A DNA stretch of 64,000 nt from an uncultured Ruegeria sp. (GCF_947500045.1 NZ_CANMQQ010000007.1:124001-188000), one strand, 5' to 3'; positions 8,869 to 17,489 are shown, numbered from the stretch's first letter. Numbers and translations: made by a program. Notes: a model not told the origin generated them from the sequence alone.

Positions 8869-9155
8869 TGTGGCTCTTCGCAACTCTGTTCGTCGTAACC
8901 GGTTTACCGTTGGCATGGACTGAGGATGAGCAATGGCAACGACTATGGGGGGATCCAGTGCGCTGTCACTTACCCTTTTTTGCTATATCGATTGCAGCGG
9001 ATGGTTTGCTTAGAGGCCAGATAAGAATTCATTTTTCGATTATTCACTGCTCCAGCCAACCGCGTTTGTGCTTCAGCGCAATCGCATTGGTGTTCGCTGC
9101 CGGTACCGGTGCCATCATTGCTGCTATCTGGGCAGTTTTCTTTAAGGATTGGTAA
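8868..9155 (+). CDS. Small hydrophobic protein (hypothetical)
   Basis: A 95-residue protein with an N-terminal hydrophobic segment (MWLFATLFVVTGLPLAW) and a C-terminal one (LCFSAIALVFAAGTGAIIAAIWAVFF), so probably a two-helix inner-membrane protein. Start ATG at 8868 shares its A with the upstream stop. No family recognised. The coupling with the DUF6714-like gene is the main reason to believe it is expressed. Confidence 0.5.
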   Translation: MWLFATLFVVTGLPLAWTEDEQWQRLWGDPVRCHLPFFAISIAADGLLRGQIRIHFSIIHCSSQPRLCFSAIALVFAAGTGAIIAAIWAVFFKDW

Positions 9156-9238
9156 GATTTGCCCAGCACGGTGTGACTTCAGAACCAATGGGCCGATTTA
9201 GACTGAATGAATACGACCATTGCGATTTCGTTGTTTCG

Positions 9239-10072
9239 TCAGTTTTCCAGGCTTTCGAACCAGTCGAGCGCCATCGTGCCACATTCTTTTGGGTTGCCGT
9301 GCCCACCGTCGTGCAAAAAGAGTTCAAGACTACCGTGTTCGCATTCCCACCGTTTGCGCCAAAGATTGGCCGTCACTTCGTTTTCTGTCGCGTTGTGTTG
9401 GCATTCGTTTCTTCGGCGCCACAACGCAAGACCCTCCCAGACATCGGCCTGGGTAATGGTGATATCGAACTCTTCATTGTGTATTGATCTGCCCTCAAGC
9501 GGCACAACCTTGTCAGCAAAACCGTGAGTATGAAGCATATGAACGGGGCCAAGACACTCCTCGGTCATGGGAAGCCAGAAGCCACCGGACGCAGGGGCAT
9601 AGCCACGCGCCAGGTCAGGCGCGAGGCACGCAACTTCCCACACCATGGAACCACCTCGTGAGAACCCTGTCAGCAGCACCTGGTCCGGGTTTACGTCTGC
9701 ACGGGTCACGAGATCCGCCAGCACGTCACGGAGAAACCTGACATCAGAGCGGGGATAGGTAATCCACCCATCCCTAACCGACCAGTCAGCAGGTTTTCCT
9801 TCCAGCCATGGCAATGCGGTCGGTGCCACAAACGCATAACCCCGCGCGGTGAATGCTTCGACGAACTGCTTGTTTTTAAGTACCTTTGCTCCGGACCCGC
9901 CATAACCATGCAAGTGCATCACGACCGGCCCGCCCCGCCATTCATCTGGTAGGGCGATGTGGTATTCACCGGTGTCTATTTTGCAGGGATTGGATACTTC
10001 GCCGCAATCAAGCGCAAAGGCCTGCCCCGAAATCAGAAACATGGACAATGCGATTGTTACCTTTTCGAGCAT
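9239..10072 (-). CDS. Secreted PHB-depolymerase-type esterase (alpha/beta hydrolase)
   Basis: Probable extracellular or periplasmic esterase of the LpqC/PHB depolymerase family, which hydrolyses polyhydroxybutyrate or feruloyl-type esters. Start at 10072 (MLEKVTIALSMFLISGQAFA) gives a clean signal peptide and follows GGGAGGG; the frame extends upstream to 10150 without reason. Oxyanion-side HLHGYGGSG, nucleophile GFSRGGS, and the late HDGGHGNP histidine form the expected catalytic set. Cysteines in the mature part (DCGEVSNPC, ECL, ECQ, WECEHG, KECG) suggest disulfides. Single-gene unit. Confidence 0.8.
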   Translation of the reverse strand: MLEKVTIALSMFLISGQAFALDCGEVSNPCKIDTGEYHIALPDEWRGGPVVMHLHGYGGSGAKVLKNKQFVEAFTARGYAFVAPTALPWLEGKPADWSVRDGWITYPRSDVRFLRDVLADLVTRADVNPDQVLLTGFSRGGSMVWEVACLAPDLARGYAPASGGFWLPMTEECLGPVHMLHTHGFADKVVPLEGRSIHNEEFDITITQADVWEGLALWRRRNECQHNATENEVTANLWRKRWECEHGSLELFLHDGGHGNPKECGTMALDWFESLEN

Positions 10073-10400
10073 ATCTGGGTCCCTCCCGATGTCTGACCGT
10101 ACCATATTACGGAAAGGGCTTTTTTGAGACGGCGGTGGTGCAGAATTCAACTTTGCTGAGCAGCCTCACCTGACTGATCCAAAAAGATTGTTAGTGCATC
10201 AGCGGCTTTTACTCCATTGAGATGATGGTTTGAGTTGCTGGCGGACGATACACGAACTCACATTTCGCGGGACTAAGCGGACGTACGCCGCACTAAGGCA
10301 AGTGATCCCGGAAGGATTGAGACCTAGTTGCAAAAGCCACTTAAGACCAATTTAGTTCGAGACCAATCGAAACTGGACAGATACTAGATCCGCTGCCGTC
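10073..10400. other. Intergenic region, no gene seen
   Basis: Holds the upstream region of the esterase gene and the downstream region of the secreted protein gene at 10401. I see no RNA gene, strong terminator or repeat here. Confidence 0.5.
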
Positions 10401-10862
10401 TTAGTCCGGGATTTCCACGGTTCCGACAATATGAGTTCGCCTCAGGGGCAGCGCTTGGTATGCTGAGGCGATATCTGTTGTCGCTATGCCGCTGCCAGTC
10501 ATTCCTTCGTAGCGCCCCGTCCCGGTGACGATTTCCCAAGTGTTTGCCTCGCCTTTTTCCCCGGCCTTCCATCGCATGATAAAAGTGTCATCACCTTCAC
10601 CGAAAACGCATATTCCATTGATTGAGTTGGTGCCGTCTTCAAATCCAAATCCAGAACCCAAACATCTGGCAGGCCCATCATCCATTGGACCCTCAATTAC
10701 TTCGAAACCACCCCGATTGTCTGTTAGGTGAAAAATGTGATCCCCAAGGTCAAAGTTCTCTTGATTTAGAGGGTAGACATTGTTGATTTCGATGCGTTGC
10801 TCGTCAGCACTGGCGGGAACACCGAGTGTCGCCAAAAGCAGGCTAATCCGTAGGACTCTCAT
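10401..10862 (-). CDS. Secreted hypothetical protein, possibly beta-barrel
   Basis: A 153-residue protein starting MRVLRISLLLATLGVPASADE, a signal peptide with an ASA-type cleavage site; GGAGA precedes this ATG, so I prefer it to the ATG four codons upstream. The mature part is rich in beta-prone, glycine-containing stretches (GFEDGTNSINGICVFGEGDDTF, WEIVTGTGRYEGMTGSG). The last motif resembles small secreted barrel proteins of the allene-oxide-cyclase-like or lipocalin-like type, but this is only an impression. Function unknown. Confidence 0.55.
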   Translation of the reverse strand: MRVLRISLLLATLGVPASADEQRIEINNVYPLNQENFDLGDHIFHLTDNRGGFEVIEGPMDDGPARCLGSGFGFEDGTNSINGICVFGEGDDTFIMRWKAGEKGEANTWEIVTGTGRYEGMTGSGIATTDIASAYQALPLRRTHIVGTVEIPD

Positions 10863-11181
10863 CTGGTTCTCCAAAGAATGCCACTCATCTTAAGGGCCTT
10901 CAAAGCATTTACAATCAGCAATAACTCTGCGGACCCACCACTAATGTTGTACGGGGTTACGCGGTTCCAGCCAATTGATGGCGGACCAAATCGGGCATCG
11001 GCAAGGGCTTGATGACGCTGCGGTGCAGCCCGCAGAAAAAGAATTTCGCTGCGGTTGCCAGTTGCCCGGCCAGATGAGGTCATGCTCAGGGAAGACACCC
11101 TGTCGTCGCCCTAAGGTTCACAGGAGACCCAAGACAATATAGATTTCTATGAAGATTTGACAGCAATAGGCGTGGATCAGA
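10863..11181. other. Intergenic region between divergent genes
   Basis: Separates the secreted protein gene from the homocysteine methyltransferase-family gene. Contains CGCTGCGGT-rich words reminiscent of the dispersed repeat but no clean copy. No supported gene. Confidence 0.45.
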
Positions 11182-12093
11182 ATGGCGCGACAGTTCCCAC
11201 TCGAAGGTGACAAGACCTTTCTGGTTTATGCTGGCACTGGCACAGACCTGATATTTAATCATGGGGTTGAGCTACCCGGTTTCGCGTCGTTTCCATTGCT
11301 GGAAGAACCTGACACCAGGGCAATACTGGCTGGTCAAATGCAGGCACTTGTCGATCTCGCCGGTGAAATGAGTGTCGGATGCATCCTTGATGCGCCCACA
11401 TGGATGGCGAACGCCGACCGAGCAGGGCCCTTGGGGTACGATGCAGAACGGCTCGTTGAGGTGAACAAGGATGCGGTCAGTCTAGTCGAGGGCGTGCGCC
11501 AAGCTGCCACTCGCGATGATGTACTGGTGTCAGCATGTATCGGCCCGCGTTATGATCCTTACGCCAACATTCCGCCGGTACCCGTCGAAGATGCACGTCA
11601 ATACCACGCCGCTCAAATGCACAGCCTGAAAGACACAAGTGTCGACCTGGTCACCGCTTATACATTCAACCGCCCAAGCGAGGCAGCGGGATGCATCCTC
11701 GCCGCCCGAGACGCTGATCTGCCGATCATCATGTCTCTGGTTGTTGAGACAGACGGGTGCCTGGCAGATGGAACCAAACTTGTGGACGGAATTGACCATA
11801 TCGACGGGGCAACCGACGCAGCGGCGCTGTTTTTTATGGTCAACTGCGCTCATCCTACCCATTTCGCCGGAGCGCTTGGCAACCACCCACGACTTAGAGG
11901 CATGGTGGCGAACGCTTCGAGCTGCTCGCATGCGGAACTTGACGAAGCAGATGAACTGGACGAAGGCGATCCAATTGAGCTTGGTAAACAGATTGCCGCG
12001 ATTGCGCAGCAGAATCCATCGATTCAAGTATTTGGAGGATGCTGCGGTACCGACATGCGCCACCTGAAATCGATGGCCGGCGAATTGGCGTAA
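11182..12093 (+). CDS. Homocysteine S-methyltransferase family protein
   Basis: Zinc-dependent methyltransferase of the Pfam S-methyl_trans fold, 303 residues. It should move a methyl group from a donor such as S-methylmethionine, or in Roseobacters possibly a betaine or sulfonium compound, to homocysteine or another thiol. Zinc ligands are visible as FMVNCAHP (Cys near residue 224) and the terminal GGCCGTDMRHL pair. The N-terminus LVYAGTGTDLIFNHGVELPGFASFPLLE replaces the usual DGGMGTxL, so this is a divergent member and its substrate is open. Single gene; no folate or B12 domain attached. Confidence 0.75.
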   Translation: MARQFPLEGDKTFLVYAGTGTDLIFNHGVELPGFASFPLLEEPDTRAILAGQMQALVDLAGEMSVGCILDAPTWMANADRAGPLGYDAERLVEVNKDAVSLVEGVRQAATRDDVLVSACIGPRYDPYANIPPVPVEDARQYHAAQMHSLKDTSVDLVTAYTFNRPSEAAGCILAARDADLPIIMSLVVETDGCLADGTKLVDGIDHIDGATDAAALFFMVNCAHPTHFAGALGNHPRLRGMVANASSCSHAELDEADELDEGDPIELGKQIAAIAQQNPSIQVFGGCCGTDMRHLKSMAGELA

Positions 12094-12439
12094 TCAACTT
12101 GGTACAATCTGAGCGATAACGCTGATATCTAAGGTGATACCGTGATTTTTTTCCGCAACTTGTTGGGAGGCGGCCCATTCCTGCCCATCACTGATTGGTC
12201 AATATGCTGCGCTTGAGCCCGCACAGCCGCCGTTCGCTGCGAACGCAGAGTTCGCGAAATGACAAATGCCGCCGCCGTCGCCACTGGTTGCAAATAGAAC
12301 AATACGTAGGTTTATTCCCAACGCTTGTGAGCTGGCTATCCGGCGGAATTCGACCAATACATGTATGGGTTGTTGAATTGAAATCACTCGTCTGGTAGCA
12401 CACGGAGTTGGAAACCCTGATACAGGAGAGATCAGATAT
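12094..12439. other. Intergenic region ahead of a small transcription unit
   Basis: No gene supported. Contains a CGTTCGCTGCGAACG hairpin-like word near 12230 and repeat-like CCGCCGTTCGCTGC sequence. The 3' end must hold the promoter of the small unit at 12440-12545. Confidence 0.4.
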
Positions 12440-12493
12440 GATGAATTGTCAGACTTCAATGCTTCGCGCGGTAGGCGCAGTAGCCCGTTAAAG
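12440..12493 (+). CDS. 17-residue leader-type small ORF
   Basis: ATGATG start with a good AGGAG nine bases upstream, encoding MMNCQTSMLRAVGAVAR and stop. A strong intrinsic terminator follows 26 bases after the stop. The bases TGTCAGAC inside the ORF (12449-12456) are complementary to GTCTGACA just after it (12498-12505), so translation of the ORF would compete with this pairing. This is the architecture of a leader peptide or an sRNA-borne small protein. There is no run of one amino acid that would name an attenuation signal. Confidence 0.4.
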
Positions 12494-12518
12494 CGGTCTG
12501 ACAGGTTTCCGATCTGAA

Positions 12519-12545
12519 GGCCGCCTCGTGAGCGGCCTTTTTTGT
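12519..12545 (+). terminator. Intrinsic terminator of the small unit
   Basis: AAGGCCGC, loop CTCGTGA, GCGGCCTT, then a run of six T. Perfect 8-bp stem. It sits between the 17-codon ORF and the DUF1127-like gene, so it either ends a separate small RNA or acts as an attenuator for the downstream gene. Confidence 0.85.
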
Positions 12546-12589
12546 GTTTTCCTCATGTGGCGGCTTTCCATCATTTCATGGAGAGAACA

Positions 12590-12793
12590 ATGCCAAGCTT
12601 ATCACTTTACATTCCAATCAGCCGGTCGCGTGGCCTCTTACTGCGGCTAGCGGCAATCTTCGCCCATCGACCCAGCGTGGAACGGCCTGTTCTGCGCGGA
12701 AGAGCCGAGTTGCCGGCTCACCTGAGAAAGGACGTCGGCCTTCCGCCGGAGGTTGAACACCCACCTCCCTCGCATTACCGGTTCCCCTTTTAA
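12590..12793 (+). CDS. DUF1127-like small arginine-rich protein
   Basis: A 67-residue basic protein. The C-terminal half, RAELPAHLRKDVGLPPEVE, resembles the DUF1127 core (hydrophobic residues, then L(R/K)D(I/V)GL). DUF1127 proteins in alphaproteobacteria are small RNA-associated or stress-linked proteins; CcaF1 of Rhodobacter sphaeroides is one example. ATG at 12590 follows GGAGAG by six bases. Located 45 bases after a terminator and 11 bases before a 10-bp hairpin. The link to DUF1127 is by motif resemblance only. Confidence 0.55.
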   Translation: MPSLSLYIPISRSRGLLLRLAAIFAHRPSVERPVLRGRAELPAHLRKDVGLPPEVEHPPPSHYRFPF

Positions 12794-12804
12794 CGAACCG
12801 ACCA

Positions 12805-12830
12805 AGCAAGGGCATTAAGCTGCCCTTGCT
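12805..12830 (+). terminator. Hairpin downstream of the DUF1127-like gene
   Basis: AGCAAGGGCA, loop TTAAGC, TGCCCTTGCT: a perfect 10-bp stem. Only CTTGACTATT follows, so the T-run is poor. It may be a weak terminator or an RNA-stabilising 3' stem. Confidence 0.5.
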
Positions 12831-13182
12831 CTTGACTATTACGCCGTGTGCGGAGTGATGCGTATCTTCATTCCGCGCGATAAATGAACCCTGTTGCATA
12901 CAGTTCCTTTTGACGTGTGTTCAAGGCCGCCAGAGAGATCATTTCACACTCGTCCTGCAACTTGCGAAGACCAAGCCGGCTGGTCCGAAGAAAAGCTGGC
13001 CAAACTGGAAGAGGAAGTCCTGTCCATTCATGAACGGCTCAGGCCAAGTGTCGAAAGCGGCAGCGCCGTCGAGAACACCAGCATGTCCGATGTAAAAAAC
13101 TGCCGTTGAAGTCGCATCGACCTACGAAGGTTTTCTGGAAAAGCCAGTCCTTCTTTTCAAACCCAATAAATTCCACTTCACG
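12831..13182. other. Intergenic region with a possible gene remnant
   Basis: Around 12970-13108 the plus strand reads as a hydrophilic helix-like sequence (AGWSEEKLAKLEEEVLS) without a convincing start, possibly the tail of a decayed gene. Otherwise nothing recognised. Confidence 0.3.
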
Positions 13183-13611
13183 TCATGATGTTGCGTGTTT
13201 GCTTGCCGTGCCGGGTCGGCAAGACAACAGGATCAGGACCAGAAAGGACAGGTTTAGTACGACGTTGAAGGGCGCCCCTACCAAAATGGAGCCTGAACTG
13301 TCGACGCAAAACCAGGACCATGCCGTAATCTGAGCGGTCTTGGTCGCGGCCACCGCCGATACCGGGGCAACGTATGTTCCCAGCGCCCATTGCATTCCCC
13401 CCAAGCCGACCGTCAAGCCGCCGGTGATCACCAGCAGTAAAGGCGACGGAACCATCAGTTCCGCGGGAACATCGTGAATTGGCCAATACGCGATTTGCAG
13501 AAAGATATACGCAACGGGATGAAGAAACTGAAACGCGGCCAGCGCAAAAAGCGCCCCGGTTGCAATAAGAACACCGCCTGAAATTCGCATTGCTGATTGT
13601 TGTTGGGTCAT
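13183..13611 (-). CDS. Membrane protein of unknown function (4 TM)
   Basis: A 142-residue protein with about four hydrophobic segments: GGVLIATGALFALAAFQFL, LLLVITGGLTVGLGGM, an amphipathic third around TAQITAWSWFCV, and VVLNLSFLVLILLS. The ATG at 13611 follows AGGAG at seven bases and is preferred over the in-frame ATG at 13641. Transcribed divergently from the XRE regulator with a 15-bp palindrome between them, so probably its target. No family recognised. Confidence 0.6.
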   Translation of the reverse strand: MTQQQSAMRISGGVLIATGALFALAAFQFLHPVAYIFLQIAYWPIHDVPAELMVPSPLLLVITGGLTVGLGGMQWALGTYVAPVSAVAATKTAQITAWSWFCVDSSGSILVGAPFNVVLNLSFLVLILLSCRPGTASKHATS

Positions 13612-13666
13612 GAGCTTCTCCTTTCGATATGCGCCCTTCATGCAGCTTGCGGCGGACGCAAATCAA

Positions 13667-13681
13667 TTACCTCAGAGGTAA
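13667..13681. promoter_or_regulatory. Palindromic operator between membrane protein and XRE regulator
   Basis: TTACCTC A GAGGTAA is a perfect 7-1-7 palindrome, 35 bases before the XRE start and 56 before the divergent gene. Position and symmetry fit a binding site for the XRE protein; binding itself is inferred. Confidence 0.55.
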
Positions 13682-13716
13682 GTGAATTCTGTTCGGACCC
13701 TTGCTAAACTCAGGTC

Positions 13717-14481
13717 ATGACACCCTATCCCGGCATGTTGAAAGAGTGGCGAAAGCGGCGCAGGATGAGCCAGCTGGACCTTGCGGTCGAAGCCGAGGTC
13801 AGTGCGCGCCATATCTCATTTCTTGAAACCGGGCGGTCCCGACCCAGCCCGGACATGATCCTTCACCTGTCCGAGGTCATGAACCTTCCGGTCGAAACCC
13901 GAAATCAGATGATGCGCGCCGAAGGATTCGCGCCGTGTTTTGCGGCAACACCGATTGATGACGCGGCGATGTCGCCCATTCGGGACGCGGTCGAATGGAC
14001 TCTGCAGCAACATGCCCCTTACCCTGGAATGGTGTTGGACCGGCTCTGGACGGTTGTAATGCTCAACAGCGGTGCCCAAAAGCTGTTCAAGCCACTGGGG
14101 ATCGGCGAGGGGCAAAGCCTGCTGGATCTGCTGACCAGCCCGTTGATGCCTGAGCTTGTCGAAAACTGGCCCGAGGTCGCGCATCACACGATGTTGCGGC
14201 TGCGCGCTGAAAGCGCCAACGCAGGCGGCATACCCGCACTGGACGCCGCAGCGCGCACGTTGTCGCAACAGGGGCACGCCCGAAGTGACGCGGTGATCGG
14301 GCCGACAATTTCTACGATCTACCGCTTTGGTGGTCAGCGGCTTTCCCTGTTTGGAACCATTGCGCAATTCAGCACGGTCACGGATGTCACGCTGGACGAT
14401 TTGAAGATTGAGCTGTTTTTTCCGGCCGACGACCAAAGTGCCAAATTTCTGCGTGATCTTGCCCACGTGGCTGCCAATTAG
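13717..14481 (+). CDS. XRE-family regulator with MmyB-like ligand-binding domain
   Basis: Transcriptional regulator of 254 residues. The N-terminal helix-turn-helix (residues 8-60: LKEWRKRRRMSQLDLAVEAEVSARHISFLETGRSRPS) is of the XRE/lambda-Cro type. The C-terminal part (PYPGMVLDRLWTVVMLNSGAQKLF onward) matches MmyB-type PAS-like ligand domains common in actinobacteria and proteobacteria. Divergent from a small membrane protein across a palindrome, so likely autoregulated. Regulated ligand unknown. Confidence 0.82.
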   Translation: MTPYPGMLKEWRKRRRMSQLDLAVEAEVSARHISFLETGRSRPSPDMILHLSEVMNLPVETRNQMMRAEGFAPCFAATPIDDAAMSPIRDAVEWTLQQHAPYPGMVLDRLWTVVMLNSGAQKLFKPLGIGEGQSLLDLLTSPLMPELVENWPEVAHHTMLRLRAESANAGGIPALDAAARTLSQQGHARSDAVIGPTISTIYRFGGQRLSLFGTIAQFSTVTDVTLDDLKIELFFPADDQSAKFLRDLAHVAAN

Positions 14482-14558
14482 ATGGTGGTTTGACTAGAGC
14501 CCACCACGTCCCGGCGAACCCCGTTCATTCCTGACCTTGGAAGGGTTCCCGCCATTGC

Positions 14559-14578
14559 GGCCCAAACCTGCCGTTCAC
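14559..14578 (+). repeat. Dispersed ~20-bp intergenic repeat, copy b
   Basis: GGCCCAAACCTGCCGTTCAC, between the convergent XRE and AraC genes (gap 14482-14780, otherwise without a gene). Confidence 0.55.
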
Positions 14579-14603
14579 AGACCGGTCAAGATGCCGCGGT
14601 CGC

Positions 14604-14624
14604 AGCCCGCTTACCGGCCATTCA
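14604..14624 (+). repeat. Dispersed intergenic repeat, copy c (one base longer)
   Basis: AGCCCGCTTACCGGCCATTC, followed by A; 25 bases after copy b in the same orientation. More degenerate than the other copies. Confidence 0.35.
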
Positions 14625-14780
14625 CTGCGGGAGCAAAATCTCGAGGTCCACGAATGCTAAAGTCGCGGGACAAAGCGCCTTTTAGCTGCAATTGCGCCAA
14701 TGGCCGATTTCCGAGATTGATTGGGTCGAAAGCCACGGCTCGTGAAAGCGTTGCTGTGTTTAAGCTTTGTCCCAGCAGCC

Positions 14781-15635
14781 CTATTGGACAGTTTCGGAAA
14801 CGCGGTCCTGTCTAGGGGAGCGTCCGAATTTTCGGGCATATTCTCTTGAGAATTGAGCAGGGCTTTCATATCCGACCCCATAGGCAATCTCTGAGATCTT
14901 TGAGCCGGTGGTTTGCAGCTCATTTCGGGCATGAAGCAAGCGCAGGTCTTTCTGGTATTGCAGCGGCGAGGTTCCCGTGACGGCCTTGAACTGCTCAAAA
15001 AAGGCCGAACTGCTCATACCTACGCGCCCGGCAAGTTCTCCGACGACAAGGGGATTAGCCAGATCTGACCGGATTTCGTGCCACACCAGTTTTTGAAGTG
15101 TGCCGCCATGCTGCCCGATTAGCAGGCGGGCATGGATTTCGCGCGCCGTGATCGGCGCCAGCATGTGACGCGTCTCTTCGGTTTTGCACTGTTGAAAATA
15201 CCGCAACAGGGCACTTTTCATGTCATCATCGGTTTCCGCGAGGCAGATCGAAAATGGATCAGTCGCTCGATGGGTGGATGACTGCGGCAGTGACGCGGCC
15301 AGGGTGCGCAAGAGATCCAGATCAAGGGGGAACACGAGCGCGACGTAGGGGAGTTCGGGTGTTGCCTCGGTAATACTTGAGACAACCGGCAGCGCGTTGC
15401 TGACGATCAGCGACTGCCCGGCCTGCACGGTGAGCGTTCTGGTACTGGTCCCGACCTCTTTGGCACCTTGCAGCACCGCGCAAAGTAGCGGGCGGTAGAC
15501 ATTTGATTCATGTTGGGTGGTCGCCGGATGGGTGAGAAAAACCGCCGCGCTTTCCTTATGCGTCAGGACACCCTGCGCGACGCCTGCGTGGTCAAGCAGC
15601 GCAAGAACATAGTCCAATAGGGTACAGGGTTCCAA
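14781..15635 (-). CDS. AraC-family transcriptional regulator
   Basis: 284 residues. The N-terminal AraC_N-type sensing domain (residues 1-170, with PLLCAVLQGAKEVG and VSNALPVVSSITEA) belongs to the branch that also responds to small aldehydes or unknown metabolites. The C-terminal double helix-turn-helix runs from about 190 (LAGRVGMSSSAFFEQFKAVTGTSPLQYQKDLRLLHARN) to ISEIAYGVGYESPAQFSREYARKFGRSP. TTG start with GGAGG eight bases upstream. Divergent from the SDR pair at 15797-17489, which it probably controls. Confidence 0.85.
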   Translation of the reverse strand: MEPCTLLDYVLALLDHAGVAQGVLTHKESAAVFLTHPATTQHESNVYRPLLCAVLQGAKEVGTSTRTLTVQAGQSLIVSNALPVVSSITEATPELPYVALVFPLDLDLLRTLAASLPQSSTHRATDPFSICLAETDDDMKSALLRYFQQCKTEETRHMLAPITAREIHARLLIGQHGGTLQKLVWHEIRSDLANPLVVGELAGRVGMSSSAFFEQFKAVTGTSPLQYQKDLRLLHARNELQTTGSKISEIAYGVGYESPAQFSREYARKFGRSPRQDRVSETVQ

Positions 15636-15796
15636 GACTGCCTCCTGTCGTTGCCCACATCGCTAGCACAAAAGCAAAGTGAGTTATTACTGAAAACACG
15701 AATGTCTGGAGGATTGAGCAAGAAAATAGGAGAAAGTTGAAAGATGTGTCCTCTTTTGATGATTATCGTGTGTACATAAACTTGCGGAGCAAAATC

Positions 15797-16609
15797 ATGA
15801 AAACCATTCTGATCACCGGGGCCTCATCCGGTATTGGCGCGGCAACCGCCCGGCATTTCCAGGCGAACGGTTGGAATGTCGTTGCCACGATGCGCAACCC
15901 CGCGGGCAACACAGATCTTGGGGCTTTGGACAACGTGCATCTGACCCAACTGGATGTGACGGATACGGGCTCAATTGCAACGGCCGTGGGCGCTGGCATC
16001 GAACGGTTTGGGCAGATTGATGTTTTGCTGAACAATGCGGGTTACGGGGCCTACGGTGCGTTAGAGGCCTTTTCGATGGACCGCATCCGGCGTCAGTTCG
16101 ACACCAACGTGCTCGGGTTGATGGAAGTGACCAAAGCCGTTCTGCCTCATTTCCGTCAGAACCGGTCAGGCACGGTTATAAATATCTCGTCCATCGGAGG
16201 ACAGATCACCTTTCCACTTGGCGCGCTCTATCATGGCACCAAGTTCGCAGTGGAAGGGCTTTCTGAGGCGCTGCATTACGAGTTAGAGCCGCTTGGCATT
16301 CGCGTCCGAATTGTCCAGCCTGGAATGATCCGGACCAACTTTGGCGGCAGCTCCTTTGATTTTGCGATGGATGAGAACCTGCCGGATTACGCACCAATGG
16401 CCGAAGCCATGGGGCGCCTGTTTGGCAAGCTGGCCGCAAACCCGTCTGAACCAGAAACGGTCGCGCAGGTCATTTGGGATGCGGCCAACGAGACCGGAAA
16501 CCGCCTGCGTTTTCGCGCCGGGCCTGATGCCGAAGAACTGCTCGACGCCCGCAAACAACAGGATGACGAGACGTTCATTGGTAGTCTTAAGCAAAAGATG
16601 GCGCCCTGA
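15797..16609 (+). CDS. SDR family oxidoreductase
   Basis: Short-chain dehydrogenase/reductase, NAD(P)-dependent, 270 residues. Cofactor motif TGASSGIG at residues 8-15, NNAG near 83, catalytic serine in INISSIGGQ, and catalytic YHGTK. The ALYHGTKFAVEGLSEALHYELEPLGIRV pattern is that of classical SDRs acting on hydroxy or keto compounds. I start at ATG 15797 (MKTILITG); the upstream in-frame start at 15737 adds 20 residues unlike the family. First gene of a pair divergent from AraC. Confidence 0.85.
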   Translation: MKTILITGASSGIGAATARHFQANGWNVVATMRNPAGNTDLGALDNVHLTQLDVTDTGSIATAVGAGIERFGQIDVLLNNAGYGAYGALEAFSMDRIRRQFDTNVLGLMEVTKAVLPHFRQNRSGTVINISSIGGQITFPLGALYHGTKFAVEGLSEALHYELEPLGIRVRIVQPGMIRTNFGGSSFDFAMDENLPDYAPMAEAMGRLFGKLAANPSEPETVAQVIWDAANETGNRLRFRAGPDAEELLDARKQQDDETFIGSLKQKMAP

Positions 16610-16646
16610 AGAACCGTTGAGTCATTCATAGAAAAAGGGATGCTCC

Positions 16647-17489
16647 ATGTACCGCAAAGCAATTGATAAAGGTGGCCTGGCCGTTGTAACCGGGGCCGCA
16701 AACGGTGTCGGTAAAGCTGCGGCCCAACGATTTACTCAGGACGGTCTGGGGGTTGTGCTGGTTGATCTGGCAGGTGAGGCCTTGGACAGAGCCGAGGCGG
16801 AATTGCGCGATCAGGCTGGGGCGTCCGCAATTGTTCAGGCGGTTCCAACGGATGTCACCGACGCCACTGCTGTGAACGCCTTGGCAGATCAAGCCTTTGC
16901 GCTCGGCGAGGTGGCTGTCCTGATGAACAATGCCGGTATCGCGGTGCCGTCCGGCAGCTGGGAAAACGCGGAAAACTGGCGCAAACTGTTAGAGGTCAAC
17001 CTTTTTGGCGTCATGAATGGCGTGCATGCTTTCCTGCCGCGCATGATCAAGGTGGCGCGTCCGGCTGTGGTGATCAACACCGGGTCTAAACAGGGCATCA
17101 CCACACCGCCCGGAAACCCCGCTTACAATACCAGCAAAGCTGCCGTGAAGGTCATGACTGAAATGCTGGCGCATGATTTGCGGCAGGCCGAAGCGGATAT
17201 CACCGCCCATCTGTTTGTGCCGGGATTTACCTATACTGGTATGATTGAGAAATTCATGCCGGAAAAACCTGCCTCAGCTTGGACAAGTGAAGAGGCAATT
17301 GACTATCTGCTGAGGCACATGTCGGACGGGGATTTCTATATTCTTTGCCCCGACAATGATGTGTCAGAAGAGCGCGATCGCAAACGCGTTGAATGGGCCG
17401 TAGGCGATATCATCAACAATCGCCCGGCTCTTTCGCGCTGGCATCCCGACTATGTGGATGCCTTCGCGGCGCACGAGGCTTCGGAATAG
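16647..17489 (+). CDS. SDR family oxidoreductase
   Basis: Second classical SDR, 280 residues, 37 bases after the first on the same strand. Motifs TGAANGVG (residues 15-22), NNAG near 94, serine in INTGSKQG and catalytic YNTSK. The C-terminal extension (DGDFYILCPDNDVSEERDRKRVEW) is longer than in the first SDR. AGGG precedes the ATG. The two enzymes may catalyse consecutive or alternative reductions under the neighbouring AraC regulator (inference); substrates unknown. Confidence 0.83.
   Translation: MYRKAIDKGGLAVVTGAANGVGKAAAQRFTQDGLGVVLVDLAGEALDRAEAELRDQAGASAIVQAVPTDVTDATAVNALADQAFALGEVAVLMNNAGIAVPSGSWENAENWRKLLEVNLFGVMNGVHAFLPRMIKVARPAVVINTGSKQGITTPPGNPAYNTSKAAVKVMTEMLAHDLRQAEADITAHLFVPGFTYTGMIEKFMPEKPASAWTSEEAIDYLLRHMSDGDFYILCPDNDVSEERDRKRVEWAVGDIINNRPALSRWHPDYVDAFAAHEASE

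Noticed and set aside
10859..11098. 79-codon minus-strand ORF upstream of the secreted protein gene
   Set aside because: It overlaps the start of the real gene and contains repeat-like CGCTGC words; no protein resemblance.
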